Shown: piece after piece, positions 14,365 to 22,751 of the stretch
Position numbering within the stretch: the first letter of the stretch is position 1
Layout: each line of letters starts with the position of its first letter
Assembly: GCA_015064195.1 (NCBI GenBank)
Contig: SVSO01000010.1
Location: 1-29,061 of the forward strand
Direction of reading: 5' to 3'
Source: Oscillospiraceae bacterium
GTDB lineage: Bacteria; Bacillota_A; Clostridia; Oscillospirales; CAG-272
DNA: 29,061 bases
Notes under the pieces: generated by a model
Told to the model about the DNA's origin: nothing
Seen by the model: only the letters and a program-made list of their open reading frames with translations
Databases searched by the model: none
Made by a program: the position numbers and the translations under genes

Positions 14365-14957
14365 TTTTTGAGCGCGATTTTTACGAAAACGAAGACTTCG
14401 CCGACATCGATTCCCTGCCCGAATCCATCGAGCGAGTCCACTTCAGCGATTGTCGATTCAATGGCCACACTTTCACAGAAACATCGTTAAATTCGGTTAC
14501 TTTTAACCATTGTTCATTTGATTTCACACGAATTTCTGGCATTATCAACAAATGCGCCTTCCTGAATTGCACATTTCGTTATGCAAATCTTCTCGGCACA
14601 ACATTTTCCGGATGCAAAATGACCGGCTCCAATTTGTCAGAGCTGACCAATTCCTGTTTTCTGATTGACGGCGGCGACTGGTCGTACACCGAGCTGGCTA
14701 AGCTAAAAATCCGGAGAAAAAATCTCTCCGGCGTCAATTTCACCGGCGCGAATCTGTTCGACTGCACCTTCGACGGGTGCGATCTGACCAGTGCGCGGTT
14801 CGACAACGTGATCGCAAACCAGCTTTCGCTCAGGAATTCCGACATTTCCGGCACAAGTTTTTCTTTTGTCAACTTCGCGGCCATCGATTTCAAAGGCTGT
14901 AAAGCCGACCTTGATTTTGCAGTCATGTTCACAAGGGCGCATGGCATCAGCATTTAA
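14361..14957 (+). CDS. Pentapeptide-repeat protein
   Basis: 198 aa of A(D/N)LxF-like repeats, for example FLNCTFRYANLLGTTFSG, VNFTGANLFDCTFDGCDL and ISGTSFSFVNFAAIDF, predicted to form a right-handed quadrilateral beta-helix. The repeats fall into two blocks separated around the GGDWSYTELAKLKIRRK segment. It ends in a short non-repeat tail (FAVMFTRAHGISI) like that of the Qnr/MfpA-sized Firmicutes group. Some members of that group mimic DNA and protect gyrase or topoisomerase IV; whether this one does cannot be read from sequence. Last gene of the operon, coupled by ATGA to the nicotinamidase-like gene and followed at once by a terminator. Confidence 0.88.
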   Translation: MIFERDFYENEDFADIDSLPESIERVHFSDCRFNGHTFTETSLNSVTFNHCSFDFTRISGIINKCAFLNCTFRYANLLGTTFSGCKMTGSNLSELTNSCFLIDGGDWSYTELAKLKIRRKNLSGVNFTGANLFDCTFDGCDLTSARFDNVIANQLSLRNSDISGTSFSFVNFAAIDFKGCKADLDFAVMFTRAHGISI

Positions 14958-14985
14958 AAAAGTCAGGCTATGCCTGACTTTTTTT
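14956..14985. terminator. Bidirectional terminator between convergent operons
   Basis: AGTCAGGC/GCCTGACT stem (14961-14968 with 14972-14979, 3-nt loop) flanked by A6 on the left and T7 on the right, so it works in both directions. It overlaps the stop codon region of both the pentapeptide-repeat gene (plus) and the Mbeg1-like gene, whose TAG at 14970-14968 lies in the hairpin itself. Confidence 0.9.
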
Positions 14986-16071
14986 CGACTGCTCGATCAA
15001 CTCTCCGAAGCTTTCCTTCACGCTTTCGCGAAGCTTGCCCAGCGTTTCTCCAATCATGCGTTTGGAACTTTCGTCCAAAGCGTTGTAATTTTTAATCACC
15101 GTCAATGTGTTGCGCCCATTGAGCAGATCGTCCAAATCGTAGATCTCCGTATCAGCAAGGAGCGACCAAACCGTGTCGATGAATAGCTTGCGCCGTTCCG
15201 GTTCAAGCCCCCGGATCCAATCGTTGAATGCGGTTCCGATCAGCTGACTGGTGCCGTCTCGTTCGGCAACCGTAACAAAATTCGGGCCAAGTATCTCCCA
15301 TGTATATGGAATATGCTGCATTATCGGCGATGATTTGCTCTCAATTACAGCAAATTTGCCGGTATTTGTAAACAATGCGCCAACAATCGATGATTTCGGA
15401 AGCACAGTCCGTACACGATCCGCAATGTTTTTGTAGCCATCGGAGCGGATGACAAGCTCTCCAAATCCCGGGCCGTCAAGACTTGTGACTTCCAAAATCC
15501 GATCCTGAAGCGGTTCCCCGCAAAACGCGCTGGCAAATATTGCAAGATTTCCGCCTTTGGAATGTCCCATGACGCGGAACTTTGTTTCATATCGTTCCAT
15601 CGCCTGGCGGAGATAATGAACCGCGCTCTGCTGCGAAGGCAATACATCGCAATACGCCATGTTGATGTCCTCTTTCCAACCGATCAGCGACCAATCCGTC
15701 CCGCGATACACGCACGCCGCCGTTTCATCCGGCAAAATGACGGTCATTGCCGCAAATTGCTGCTCGATTTCCGGATCAAACTGCGACACACAGCTTCCAA
15801 TCAGACAATTTTTGAATCGCTTGCACGTGGAAAGCTCCCGAAGCAGCTGCTCATCCTGCTTTAAATGCAGGATTTTTTTCTTTTCTGCATTCGATTTCCC
15901 TTCGATTTTCGACAAAACCTTCTGACACAGATCCGGCAGCGGCTGAGGCGTGTCGGCATCAAAATCAATATATGCCAGCTCGCTGAGGATCAGCCGATCC
16001 ACGTCGCAAAACGGTGCGGCTGTCATCGACAAATCGCCGCGCCAAGGAAAATATTCAAACAGATCCGCCAT
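14968..16071 (-). CDS. Mbeg1-like (DUF2974) alpha/beta hydrolase
   Basis: 367 aa. A lipase-like fold: an N-terminal helical part, then CVYRGTDWSLIGWKEDINMA, which is the class-3-lipase-type oxyanion region (about 120-140), VMGHSKGGNLAIFA with the nucleophile serine (about 169), and TSLDGPGF, which likely supplies the acidic residue. The family is common in gut Firmicutes and poorly characterised; the Mbeg1 name comes from a weak relation to a eukaryotic gene product and implies nothing about function here. No signal peptide, so cytoplasmic. Start and MATE stop share a base (TAATG), with GAGGTG as ribosome binding site. It is the last gene of the lipoprotein operon and ends in the terminator hairpin. 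Confidence 0.85.
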   Translation of the reverse strand: MADLFEYFPWRGDLSMTAAPFCDVDRLILSELAYIDFDADTPQPLPDLCQKVLSKIEGKSNAEKKKILHLKQDEQLLRELSTCKRFKNCLIGSCVSQFDPEIEQQFAAMTVILPDETAACVYRGTDWSLIGWKEDINMAYCDVLPSQQSAVHYLRQAMERYETKFRVMGHSKGGNLAIFASAFCGEPLQDRILEVTSLDGPGFGELVIRSDGYKNIADRVRTVLPKSSIVGALFTNTGKFAVIESKSSPIMQHIPYTWEILGPNFVTVAERDGTSQLIGTAFNDWIRGLEPERRKLFIDTVWSLLADTEIYDLDDLLNGRNTLTVIKNYNALDESSKRMIGETLGKLRESVKESFGELIEQSKKSQA

Positions 16072-17444
16072 TATTTCACCTCACTTGTGGATTTGTGTGG
16101 ATATTGGAAACATTTACCTGTTTTCCAACGCCATGTGAACATGGAACCGCGGAAAACCCAGTCGATCAGCATGGCGATCCATACGCCGACGATGCCGAGA
16201 CCGAGCTGTACGCCGATGATCCACGACCCGACGATGCGGAATGCGCACATGGAGAAAATGGATACGACCATTGTAAAGCGAACATCCTGCGCCGCGCGCA
16301 GTGAGTTGGGGCGGACGAAGGATTGCGGCCAGAGAATGCACGCGAAACCGTCGTGGATGATGATGAGGGTTGCGGCCAGCTTGAGGGTTTCGCCGGAGAG
16401 ATTGTACAGCTTGAGGGTGAGCGGGAGGGTCAAAATGATGATGGCGTTGAGAATCAGCATGGAAATATGGGCGATTTTCATGAGTTTTCGCTCATACAGA
16501 CGCGCTGCTTCGATATCCCCTGCTCCGATGCACTGTCCGACCACCGTGATCATCGCCAATGCCAGCGCCTTTCCGGGGATGCATCCGAATGAGTCCAGAT
16601 TGTTGGCCACCGCATTTGCGGCGACTTGCACCGTTCCGAAGCCGGCGACCATGGATATGACCAGAATCCGGCCAAGCTCGAATATGGAATTTTCGAATCC
16701 CGACGGAATTCCGATGCGCAGAATCCGCTTGACTGTTTGCAGATCCGGGCGGAACTTCTCACAAAAGTTTATGTGAATATCCCATTTTTTATTCGCGATT
16801 TTTATGAGCAAAATGATCATTCCCACCAGCCGCGCGACGGCGGAGGAAATGGCAGCTCCGGCAACGCCCATCTCAAAGACAAAAATCAGCAGCGCGTTTC
16901 CGGCCACGTTGAGCAGATTGACCACGACGGACGCTTCCATGGTCACTTTTGCATTGCCCATGGTGCGGAACAGCGCTGAAAATCCGTTGTAGAGTGCAAC
17001 AAATGGGTAAGAAATGGCGGAAATAACAAAATATGTAAGCGCATGACGCATCACATCGTCCTCAATCGTGCCGAAGCACAGCTTGAGAAGCGGTTTTCTG
17101 AGGAGAATTGCCAGCGCCGCCACGGAAATGGATGCGATAATCAGCACCATGACCAGCTGTTTGGCCGCATTTCTCGCGATCCGATAATCCCGCGTCTGTC
17201 CATCCGGCGTTTCCGCCTTGACCCGGCCGATCTCATGGGCGCAAACCACTGCGCCGCCGGTCGCAAGCGCACCAAACAAATAGATCATCAGCACATTCAG
17301 CATATCGACCAGCGATACGCCCGAAACGGCAGAATCTCCGAGGGATGACACCATCATGGTGTCGAACATTCCCACGGAGATCGCCAGAAGCTGCTCGATA
17401 ATCAGCGGAATGATTAACTTTTTCAGCTCTTTTGGGGTGAACAT
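16071..17444 (-). CDS. MATE-family multidrug/toxic compound exporter
   Basis: 457 aa with the twelve hydrophobic segments expected for MATE. The N-terminal half begins LIIPLIIEQLLAISVGMFDT and the C-terminal half repeats the pattern from about residue 235 (LRIGIPSGFENSIFELGRI). The protein uses a sodium or proton gradient to export cationic or organic compounds, or in some clades lipid-like precursors. It lies 18 nt after the DUF4358-AlgJ-like lipoprotein gene (GAGG as ribosome binding site) and is joined to the Mbeg1-like gene by TAATG. In this setting export of a cell-surface precursor is as possible as drug efflux; the sequence does not decide. Confidence 0.92.
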   Translation of the reverse strand: MFTPKELKKLIIPLIIEQLLAISVGMFDTMMVSSLGDSAVSGVSLVDMLNVLMIYLFGALATGGAVVCAHEIGRVKAETPDGQTRDYRIARNAAKQLVMVLIIASISVAALAILLRKPLLKLCFGTIEDDVMRHALTYFVISAISYPFVALYNGFSALFRTMGNAKVTMEASVVVNLLNVAGNALLIFVFEMGVAGAAISSAVARLVGMIILLIKIANKKWDIHINFCEKFRPDLQTVKRILRIGIPSGFENSIFELGRILVISMVAGFGTVQVAANAVANNLDSFGCIPGKALALAMITVVGQCIGAGDIEAARLYERKLMKIAHISMLILNAIIILTLPLTLKLYNLSGETLKLAATLIIIHDGFACILWPQSFVRPNSLRAAQDVRFTMVVSIFSMCAFRIVGSWIIGVQLGLGIVGVWIAMLIDWVFRGSMFTWRWKTGKCFQYPHKSTSEVK

Positions 17445-17462
17445 TTGTGTATTTTGCCTCTA

Positions 17463-19292
17463 TTAACCAAATACGTTGCCAAGGTTTCGCTCGGTCAGCA
17501 GAATGATGTAATAATCCGGCTTCTTTTCCTTGATATATTGCTGGTCGAACTTGTAGCTCCACATATTCTGCCAGTAAACTTCGGAGAAGCAGGTGTTGAT
17601 ATACGTGTAGATGTTGGTGGAATAGGAGTCGCGGATGACCATGGCAGTCGGCAGCTCTTTTCCATCTTTTTTCCAGTTGATGATCGTTTTTGTCTGGTTG
17701 ACGGGATCGAAGATCAGCTCGTTGCGGTTGTCAACGTAGATATTCGGGTTGTCGCCGGTGCGGTCGGTCAGCCATTTGACAAAGGTTGCGTTTTCTTTAA
17801 TCAGCGAATTTTTCAGCTCCAGATGGGTCATCATGTCGCCGGCATCCACTTCTTTGTTGTAAAATTCCAAGTGTGTGCCGATTTCCAGCGGCTTTGCATC
17901 CGGCCAAGTCTGGGAAATGTAGCTGAACAGCTCATAATGACCCCAATATGCGCCGTAATCCGTCCAATGGGAGTCGGTTTTGTGGTAAATTTTATATTCG
18001 TCGTCGCGATGTTCCATCATCGTTTCAGTAAGCTCGATGACCGTCGCACCTGCCGCCGTTGCCGCCTGCACAAACTGCTCGGTTCGGGTGGTTTCTTCAG
18101 TGGAGCGCGGATATTTAGCCGGTGCGGTTTCGGGATAAATGGAGATCGGATTGGGAACGATCACGTAGATCAGCTCGCAGTCCATACCCTTGAGATAGTC
18201 AACGCGGGTCTTGATTCGGCTCTGAACGCCGGTGATCTGCTTATCGGTCATCAGATTCTTGCCCATCCAGTCGTCCATCTGTCCCCAGAAGTGGCCCTGA
18301 GCGTTATCGCCGACGGATACCATGCACGCGCCGTGGGAGGAGAAATCCACGTCTGTGCGGGATTGTACGAGAAGCTCGATGGCCGGAGATTCATCCTTGC
18401 CCGGCTCTTCCTGCGTAACATACAGGGTGGAAATTCCGTTCGGGATCTGCACTTCCACCATCCAGTTGCCGGCATCCGTGCCGAAGGTGTAATCCATCAG
18501 GCCGCCGCGGACGTGAATCTTCGCGCCCTCGACGCATTTTCCGCCCATGAACACGCAGTCGTTGGCACTGAAGATGCTGACCGTCATTTCGGGAAGTGCG
18601 CTGGCGTTTTCGCTCGGCTGTGAAGAACCGACGGGAGTTTTGCTCCCGCCGGTCAAAGCGTCCTGAACGCTCGATTCAATCTGCTTGATTCCGCTCTCGC
18701 CAAGATCGATCTTGTCAAGCTCGCCTTCCACATCAGCCGATGCGGAGTCCGAGCCGAGCAGACCATTGATGGCCGCCTTGATCTTTGCATTGTCACTGGA
18801 CGCGATGAGAATCACGTACTTGTCGATGACGAAAATCTCCGCCGAATCGAAAGCCGGCAGCTGAGTCGCGTCGTAATTCTCGATTTCGCCGCGATCCTTC
18901 TGCTTGACCGTCAGACGGGAATCCATCATCTTCTTGACTTCGTTGGCCGCCGATGGGGATTTCGCCTTGAGAATGTTCACTTCAAATGCGAACAGTCCGG
19001 ACGGAATCGCCATGGCATACTCATCCACCATTGCCATCACGGGCATATCGATGTCATATTCGCCATAGAAGTAGAAGCTCATCAGTCCGGGATCCAGCGC
19101 TTCGGGCGAGCCCTCAGCCGCATCGGAATAATAGATGATGGGATTCTTCATCTCCTCTTCGGTGAATGTCTCGATTGCCGCCGTCAGAAGATCGCGTGTC
19201 GGAACATCCTTGGTGCCGGCATCGCTTCCGCCGCAGGACGCAATCAGCGTCATGAGCATGGCGATGACAACTAAAATTGAAATTTTCTTCAT
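17463..19292 (-). CDS. Lipoprotein fusing DUF4358 to an AlgJ/AlgX-like SGNH domain
   Basis: 609 aa. Residues 1-20 are a lipoprotein signal with lipobox IASC (C20). Residues about 30-180 match DUF4358 (DEYAMAIPSGLFAFEVNILK, then a Tyr/Leu-rich beta region ending FVIDKYVILIASSD). A Ser/Asp-rich linker (180-245) leads to an AlgJ/AlgX/DHHW-like hydrolase fold: GQMDDWMGKNLMTDKQ, YVIVPNPISIYPE, KTDSHWTDYGAYWGH (the Asp-x-His pair) and MVIRDSYS (the serine-bearing strand). AlgJ-like proteins O-acetylate exopolysaccharides together with an MBOAT membrane protein; none is in this window. AAGAGGAG is the ribosome binding site. Second gene of its operon, after the two-domain lipoprotein. Confidence 0.8.
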   Translation of the reverse strand: MKKISILVVIAMLMTLIASCGGSDAGTKDVPTRDLLTAAIETFTEEEMKNPIIYYSDAAEGSPEALDPGLMSFYFYGEYDIDMPVMAMVDEYAMAIPSGLFAFEVNILKAKSPSAANEVKKMMDSRLTVKQKDRGEIENYDATQLPAFDSAEIFVIDKYVILIASSDNAKIKAAINGLLGSDSASADVEGELDKIDLGESGIKQIESSVQDALTGGSKTPVGSSQPSENASALPEMTVSIFSANDCVFMGGKCVEGAKIHVRGGLMDYTFGTDAGNWMVEVQIPNGISTLYVTQEEPGKDESPAIELLVQSRTDVDFSSHGACMVSVGDNAQGHFWGQMDDWMGKNLMTDKQITGVQSRIKTRVDYLKGMDCELIYVIVPNPISIYPETAPAKYPRSTEETTRTEQFVQAATAAGATVIELTETMMEHRDDEYKIYHKTDSHWTDYGAYWGHYELFSYISQTWPDAKPLEIGTHLEFYNKEVDAGDMMTHLELKNSLIKENATFVKWLTDRTGDNPNIYVDNRNELIFDPVNQTKTIINWKKDGKELPTAMVIRDSYSTNIYTYINTCFSEVYWQNMWSYKFDQQYIKEKKPDYYIILLTERNLGNVFG

Positions 19293-19343
19293 GCTTTTTC
19301 TCCTCTTGCCTTTATTTGTATGAAAAAATTCATAATGTCCGAA

Positions 19344-20234
19344 TTAATCCGGATACTTGACGATCATGTAATCGCCAAGCTCCATGAACCGGTAATCTGC
19401 GGGGAAATTGTACTTGCCGAATTTGTCGCGGATGTAAAGAGAGACAAACTTGTCTGCGCAGGCGCCGACGCCGGCCTTCGCACTGCTTTCCATAATAAAC
19501 CGGTCGCCGTCAACCCGCATGGAGTGAACGCCGTCGATCTCCGGCTTGCCGCTTGACAGGATAAACGCCCGATGCGCGCTGGCATCGCCGGTGACGATTG
19601 CCAGCTCCATGCCGCATTTTTCGACGATGGCCGCCTGCATCCGTGCCGCCGCATCCTTGATCTGATTGTTTGCATCGGCGGGGATCACGATGGTCCAGTC
19701 TTCCTCCACCAGATTCATGTTCACATACAGCTCGGAAATGTCGAATTCGTGATAAACGATGCGCTCGTAGCCAACGGGAATCCGCACATCCTCCCCTGCT
19801 TTGACAAAGTTGTTGATGAAATAATTCACCGCCAGCTCCGTTCCGGCGTGTGTTCCGCCGGCTATGTAGATCTTGCCGTTGCTTTCCTTTATGATATATC
19901 CTGTTTCGCCAAGCTCCACTCGGTCGATGACAAAGTCGATATTCTCCTCTCGCAGCGTTTCGCCAACGATAATCTCATGCTCATAGACCGGATTCTTGTC
20001 CCAGTCGGTGGTAATTCCCGGCTCGACACCCGTCGCATCTCTGATGGAACGGCGAAGCTTGACCGACAGCGAAGTGATGAAATCCTTGGAATAATCACTG
20101 CGGATGACCCAGAAATCCGTTGTGCCCTCGCTTGTGACGTTGAGCATGGGAATTTCTTCTTCACCGCAAGATACGGAGCAGATCAGCACCAACAGCAGAG
20201 CTAAAACCGAAACGCATACTGAAAATTTTCTCAC
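19344..20234 (-). CDS. Lipoprotein with two GH67-N/DUF4838-like domains
   Basis: 296 aa from GTG with GGAGG 7 nt upstream; upstream in-frame codons run through the promoter and are rejected. Lipobox SVSC at C23. Two similar alpha/beta units follow: residues about 35-150 (FWVIRSDYSKDF, a helix, EHEIIVGETLREE, GYIIKESNGKIYIAGG, then AVNYFINNFV) and about 170-290 (DWTIVIPADANNQIKDAAAR, a helix, AHRAFILSSGKPE, then VDGDRFIMES and KFVSLYIRDKF). Both resemble the N-terminal non-catalytic domain found in alpha-glucuronidases and DUF4838 proteins. No catalytic domain is attached, so it may bind carbohydrate at the cell surface or serve as a partner of the fusion lipoprotein encoded 51 nt downstream. 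Confidence 0.7.
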   Translation of the reverse strand: MRKFSVCVSVLALLLVLICSVSCGEEEIPMLNVTSEGTTDFWVIRSDYSKDFITSLSVKLRRSIRDATGVEPGITTDWDKNPVYEHEIIVGETLREENIDFVIDRVELGETGYIIKESNGKIYIAGGTHAGTELAVNYFINNFVKAGEDVRIPVGYERIVYHEFDISELYVNMNLVEEDWTIVIPADANNQIKDAAARMQAAIVEKCGMELAIVTGDASAHRAFILSSGKPEIDGVHSMRVDGDRFIMESSAKAGVGACADKFVSLYIRDKFGKYNFPADYRFMELGDYMIVKYPD

Positions 20235-20265
20235 AATTTTTCCTCCGCAAACTATTATCTTATTT

Positions 20266-20294
20266 ATTATACCATAATTCACAAAATAAATCAA
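20266..20294 (-). promoter_or_regulatory. Promoter of the lipoprotein-MATE-Mbeg1 operon
   Basis: TTGATT (20294-20289), 17 nt, TATAAT (20271-20266) on the minus strand, about 30 nt upstream of the GTG start codon. The -35 box lies inside one arm of the long inverted repeat centred near 20315. Confidence 0.78.
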
Positions 20295-20350
20295 TCGTTT
20301 TTGCGCATTTTTTCCTGTCGGGAGCGCAAAAACGATTGATGTATTTTTGT
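20281..20350. repeat. Long inverted repeat between the esterase and lipoprotein operons
   Basis: Perfect 17-bp arms (20290-20306 and 20324-20340) with a 17-nt loop. With a one-base bulge and a mismatch the arms extend outwards through ACAAAATA / TATTTTTGT to about 25 bp each. In the minus direction it follows the last esterase stop by 20 nt, so it may end that transcript, though the tail TTATTTTG is only modestly U-rich. It also covers the -35 box of the next operon, so an operator role is possible. Confidence 0.7.
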
Positions 20351-20359
20351 GCAATCTGC

Positions 20360-21139
20360 TTAAATCGTGCGGCGGATCCAATCCAGCGCAAGATTTGCCC
20401 AGCCGGAAACGTCAGGCTTGTCCTTGGCAAGTCCGAGACCATGCCTGCCGTGGGGGTAAATGTGCAGCTCGTAGGGGATCTTGTGCTCCTTCAGTGCCAG
20501 CGCGAACAACAGGGAATGCTGAGATCCGACACCGTTGTCGTCCGATGTGTGCCACAAAAAGCAGGGCGGCGTTTTATCGGTCACGCGGTTCTGGAGGGAA
20601 AATTCCTCCACAAATTCAGGCAGACGTTCGGCAAACAGTGACCGTCCGCTGGCGATTTGCGGATCGTGCAGGTCGATGGCGGGATAGCCCATGACACAGC
20701 CGTTGGGGACGGGCGAGATGTCATCAAGCTCGTCGCCGATCTTCGCTTCATCCGGCAGAACGCCGAGGGATGCGGACAGATTGCCGCCGGCGGAAAAGCC
20801 CATGGACACGATCTTGTCCGGGATAATGCCAAGCTCCTCTGCGCGATGACGGAGCAGCTTCATTGCCCGCTGTGCATCGGAAAGAGCGGCGGGATAGCGA
20901 TGGGGCACAAGGCGATAGGTCAGCACCGCCGCGTGATAGCCGTAGGCGTTCACATATTCGGCGATGGCGCGGCCCTCGTGACCCTCCGCGTTGCAGGTGG
21001 AATAGCCGCCGCCGGGAAGCACCAGCACACAGGGACGCTTCCCTTCACCGGCCGGATAAAATTCCAGCAGATTCGGCACAGGCGCATCCACAGAATTGTA
21101 GGGGATCACGTCATTCCAGAGCGTTATTGCAGTTCTCAT
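20360..21139 (-). CDS. Carbohydrate-esterase-like alpha/beta hydrolase, paralogue 4 of 4
   Basis: 259 aa from ATG with GGAGG 5 nt upstream. BD-FAE/Aes-type esterase fold: LPGGGYSTC (oxyanion loop, GGGY), MGFSAGGN with the nucleophile serine (about 116), LWHTSDDNG with the catalytic aspartate, and PHGRHGLGLA with the catalytic histidine (about 233). No signal peptide, so it acts inside the cell on small imported esters, probably acetylated or feruloylated sugars by family analogy. Compared with the other three it is the most diverged: it has PHGRHGLG in place of PNGPHGLG, and a different N-terminus (AITLWNDVIPYNS). It overlaps the preceding paralogue by 4 nt (ATGA) and is the last gene of the run. 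Confidence 0.87.
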   Translation of the reverse strand: MRTAITLWNDVIPYNSVDAPVPNLLEFYPAGEGKRPCVLVLPGGGYSTCNAEGHEGRAIAEYVNAYGYHAAVLTYRLVPHRYPAALSDAQRAMKLLRHRAEELGIIPDKIVSMGFSAGGNLSASLGVLPDEAKIGDELDDISPVPNGCVMGYPAIDLHDPQIASGRSLFAERLPEFVEEFSLQNRVTDKTPPCFLWHTSDDNGVGSQHSLLFALALKEHKIPYELHIYPHGRHGLGLAKDKPDVSGWANLALDWIRRTI

Positions 21140-21921
21140 ACGTTCCTCCAGACCCAATCAGCGGCAAGCTTCGCCCAGCCGGAAACGTCGGGCTTATCGG
21201 AAGCGAGTCCGAGACCGTGATTGCCATGGGGATAGATGTGCATTTCAAAGGGAATGCCCAGATCCCGGAGCTTTTCGCCGAAGATGAGGGAATTTTTCAC
21301 ATTGACACAGCTGTCGTCGGAGGTGTGCCACAAAAATGCCTTGGGCGTATTCTTGTGCGCACGGTTTTCGAGGGAGAAATATTCCTTCTCATACTTGTAC
21401 TTTTCGCCCAGCAGATTCATGCCGCTTCCGGTGTGACCGTAGGCCGTATCCACGGAAATGACGGGATAGCACAGGATCGCGCCGTTGGGAAGCGCATCCT
21501 CAGCATCGATGGCATCCGCATTTTCGCGGTTTGCCGTCACATCGGGCAGCGTGATGGTGGACGCGCAGAGATGACCGCCGGCGGAAAAGCCCAGCGTCAC
21601 GATCTTTTCGGGATCGATCTTCCAAGCCTCCGCGTTGGCGCGGAGAATCTTGACCGCACGCTGTGCATCGGCCAGCGGCGCGGGATACCGGTTGGGCGCG
21701 ACGCGGTAATGGCAGACCACGGCGTGCATTCCCTGCGCGTTGAAGAATTCGGCAATCGGGCCGCCTTCATGATCGGCGCGCATTGCATAGCCGCCGCCGG
21801 GAAGCACAACGATGCAGGGGAGGGGCTTGTCGGTGTCGATGAAATAAGTGGTCAGCAGATTGGGCGTATCCGCCTCCGCGTTAAAATACGGGATATCCTT
21901 TTCCCAAAGCTTGAGTTCCAT
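21136..21921 (-). CDS. Carbohydrate-esterase-like alpha/beta hydrolase, paralogue 3 of 4
   Basis: 261 aa from ATG, with AAGGAG upstream. Same fold and motifs as its neighbours: LPGGGYAMR, LGFSAGGHL, LWHTSDDSC, PHGNHGLGLA. Begins MELKLWEKDIPYFN, the N-terminal pattern shared by all four. Cytoplasmic. In its core it shares an identical 52-nt tract (21659-21710) with paralogue 1 (23275-23326), although elsewhere the two are clearly diverged. It lies 17 nt after paralogue 2 and overlaps paralogue 4 by 4 nt. The substrate is unknown; deacetylation of xylan-derived oligosaccharides is the usual role suggested for the family. Confidence 0.87.
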   Translation of the reverse strand: MELKLWEKDIPYFNAEADTPNLLTTYFIDTDKPLPCIVVLPGGGYAMRADHEGGPIAEFFNAQGMHAVVCHYRVAPNRYPAPLADAQRAVKILRANAEAWKIDPEKIVTLGFSAGGHLCASTITLPDVTANRENADAIDAEDALPNGAILCYPVISVDTAYGHTGSGMNLLGEKYKYEKEYFSLENRAHKNTPKAFLWHTSDDSCVNVKNSLIFGEKLRDLGIPFEMHIYPHGNHGLGLASDKPDVSGWAKLAADWVWRNV

Positions 21922-21938
21922 GGTTTGTTCTCCTTTTT

Positions 21939-22742
21939 TTACTTTCCGGCTCTCAGCTGGCGAATCATCCAATCCGCGCAGTGCTTCGGCCATGTGCTGA
22001 TGTCAACGATGTCCGGTGCGAGGCCGAGACCGTGGGGGCCGTTCGGGTAAACGTGCATTTCAAAGGGAATTCCGTGGCGGCGGAGTGCTTCGCCGTAGCG
22101 CATTGCCTGAATGACATTGACCACGTTATCGTCCGATGTATGCCAGATGAAGGTGGGCGGCGTATCGTCGGCCACGCGATTTTCCAGCGAGAAATATACG
22201 CTCTCCTTCTCTGCCCTCTCCGCTCCGAGGAAATTCACGCCGCATCCGAAATGGCCGTATTCACGGTCGAAGGATACACAGGCATAGCACAGCACGCATC
22301 CGTTGGGCTTTGCGGGAATCTTGTCGATCTCGTCCGCATCCTCCCGGTCGGCCAGCACGTCGTCCAGCGTTGCACAGCAGGCGGAAAGATGGCCGCCCGC
22401 CGAAAATCCCAGCGTGAAAATGTGATTGGGATCCACAGCCCAAGCTTTTGCGTTGGCGCGGAGGAGCTTGATGGCGCGCTGAGCATCCGCAAGAGACGCG
22501 GGATAGCGATTGGGCGCGACGCGATAGTTGACCACCACCGCGTGAATGCCGCGGGAGTTGAAATATTCCGCGATGGGGCCGCCTTCATGGGGTGCGCGAT
22601 GGGAATAGCCGCCGCCCGGCAGGATGACAACGCAAGGCGCTGGCAGCCATGTCTCCACAAAATAGCAGTCCATGGAGTTGGGCGTATCGGCTTCCGGATT
22701 CAGGTAAGGGATGTCATTCTCCCAAAGCTTGATCGTTTTCAT
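21939..22742 (-). CDS. Carbohydrate-esterase-like alpha/beta hydrolase, paralogue 2 of 4
   Basis: 267 aa. Starts MKTIKLWENDIPYLNPEADT, with AGGAGG just upstream. Motifs: LPGGGYSHR, LGFSAGGHL (nucleophile serine about 115), WHTSDDNVV (aspartate) and PNGPHGLGLA (histidine). Unlike its neighbours it has several cysteines around the active-site region (SACCATL, CVLCYACVS, FGCGVNF). It is closest to paralogue 1: a 79-nt stretch encoding the catalytic-histidine region (22017-22095) matches 22821-22899 at 78 of 79 positions. No signal peptide. It sits 9 nt after paralogue 1 and 17 nt before paralogue 3, so the four are one transcript. Confidence 0.87.
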   Translation of the reverse strand: MKTIKLWENDIPYLNPEADTPNSMDCYFVETWLPAPCVVILPGGGYSHRAPHEGGPIAEYFNSRGIHAVVVNYRVAPNRYPASLADAQRAIKLLRANAKAWAVDPNHIFTLGFSAGGHLSACCATLDDVLADREDADEIDKIPAKPNGCVLCYACVSFDREYGHFGCGVNFLGAERAEKESVYFSLENRVADDTPPTFIWHTSDDNVVNVIQAMRYGEALRRHGIPFEMHVYPNGPHGLGLAPDIVDISTWPKHCADWMIRQLRAGK

Positions 22743-22751
22743 ATTTGCCTC

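Noticed and set aside
17445..18623. Plus-strand frame of 392 codons opposite the DUF4358-AlgJ gene
   Set aside because: Antisense to a well-supported lipoprotein gene; no domain or ribosome binding site.
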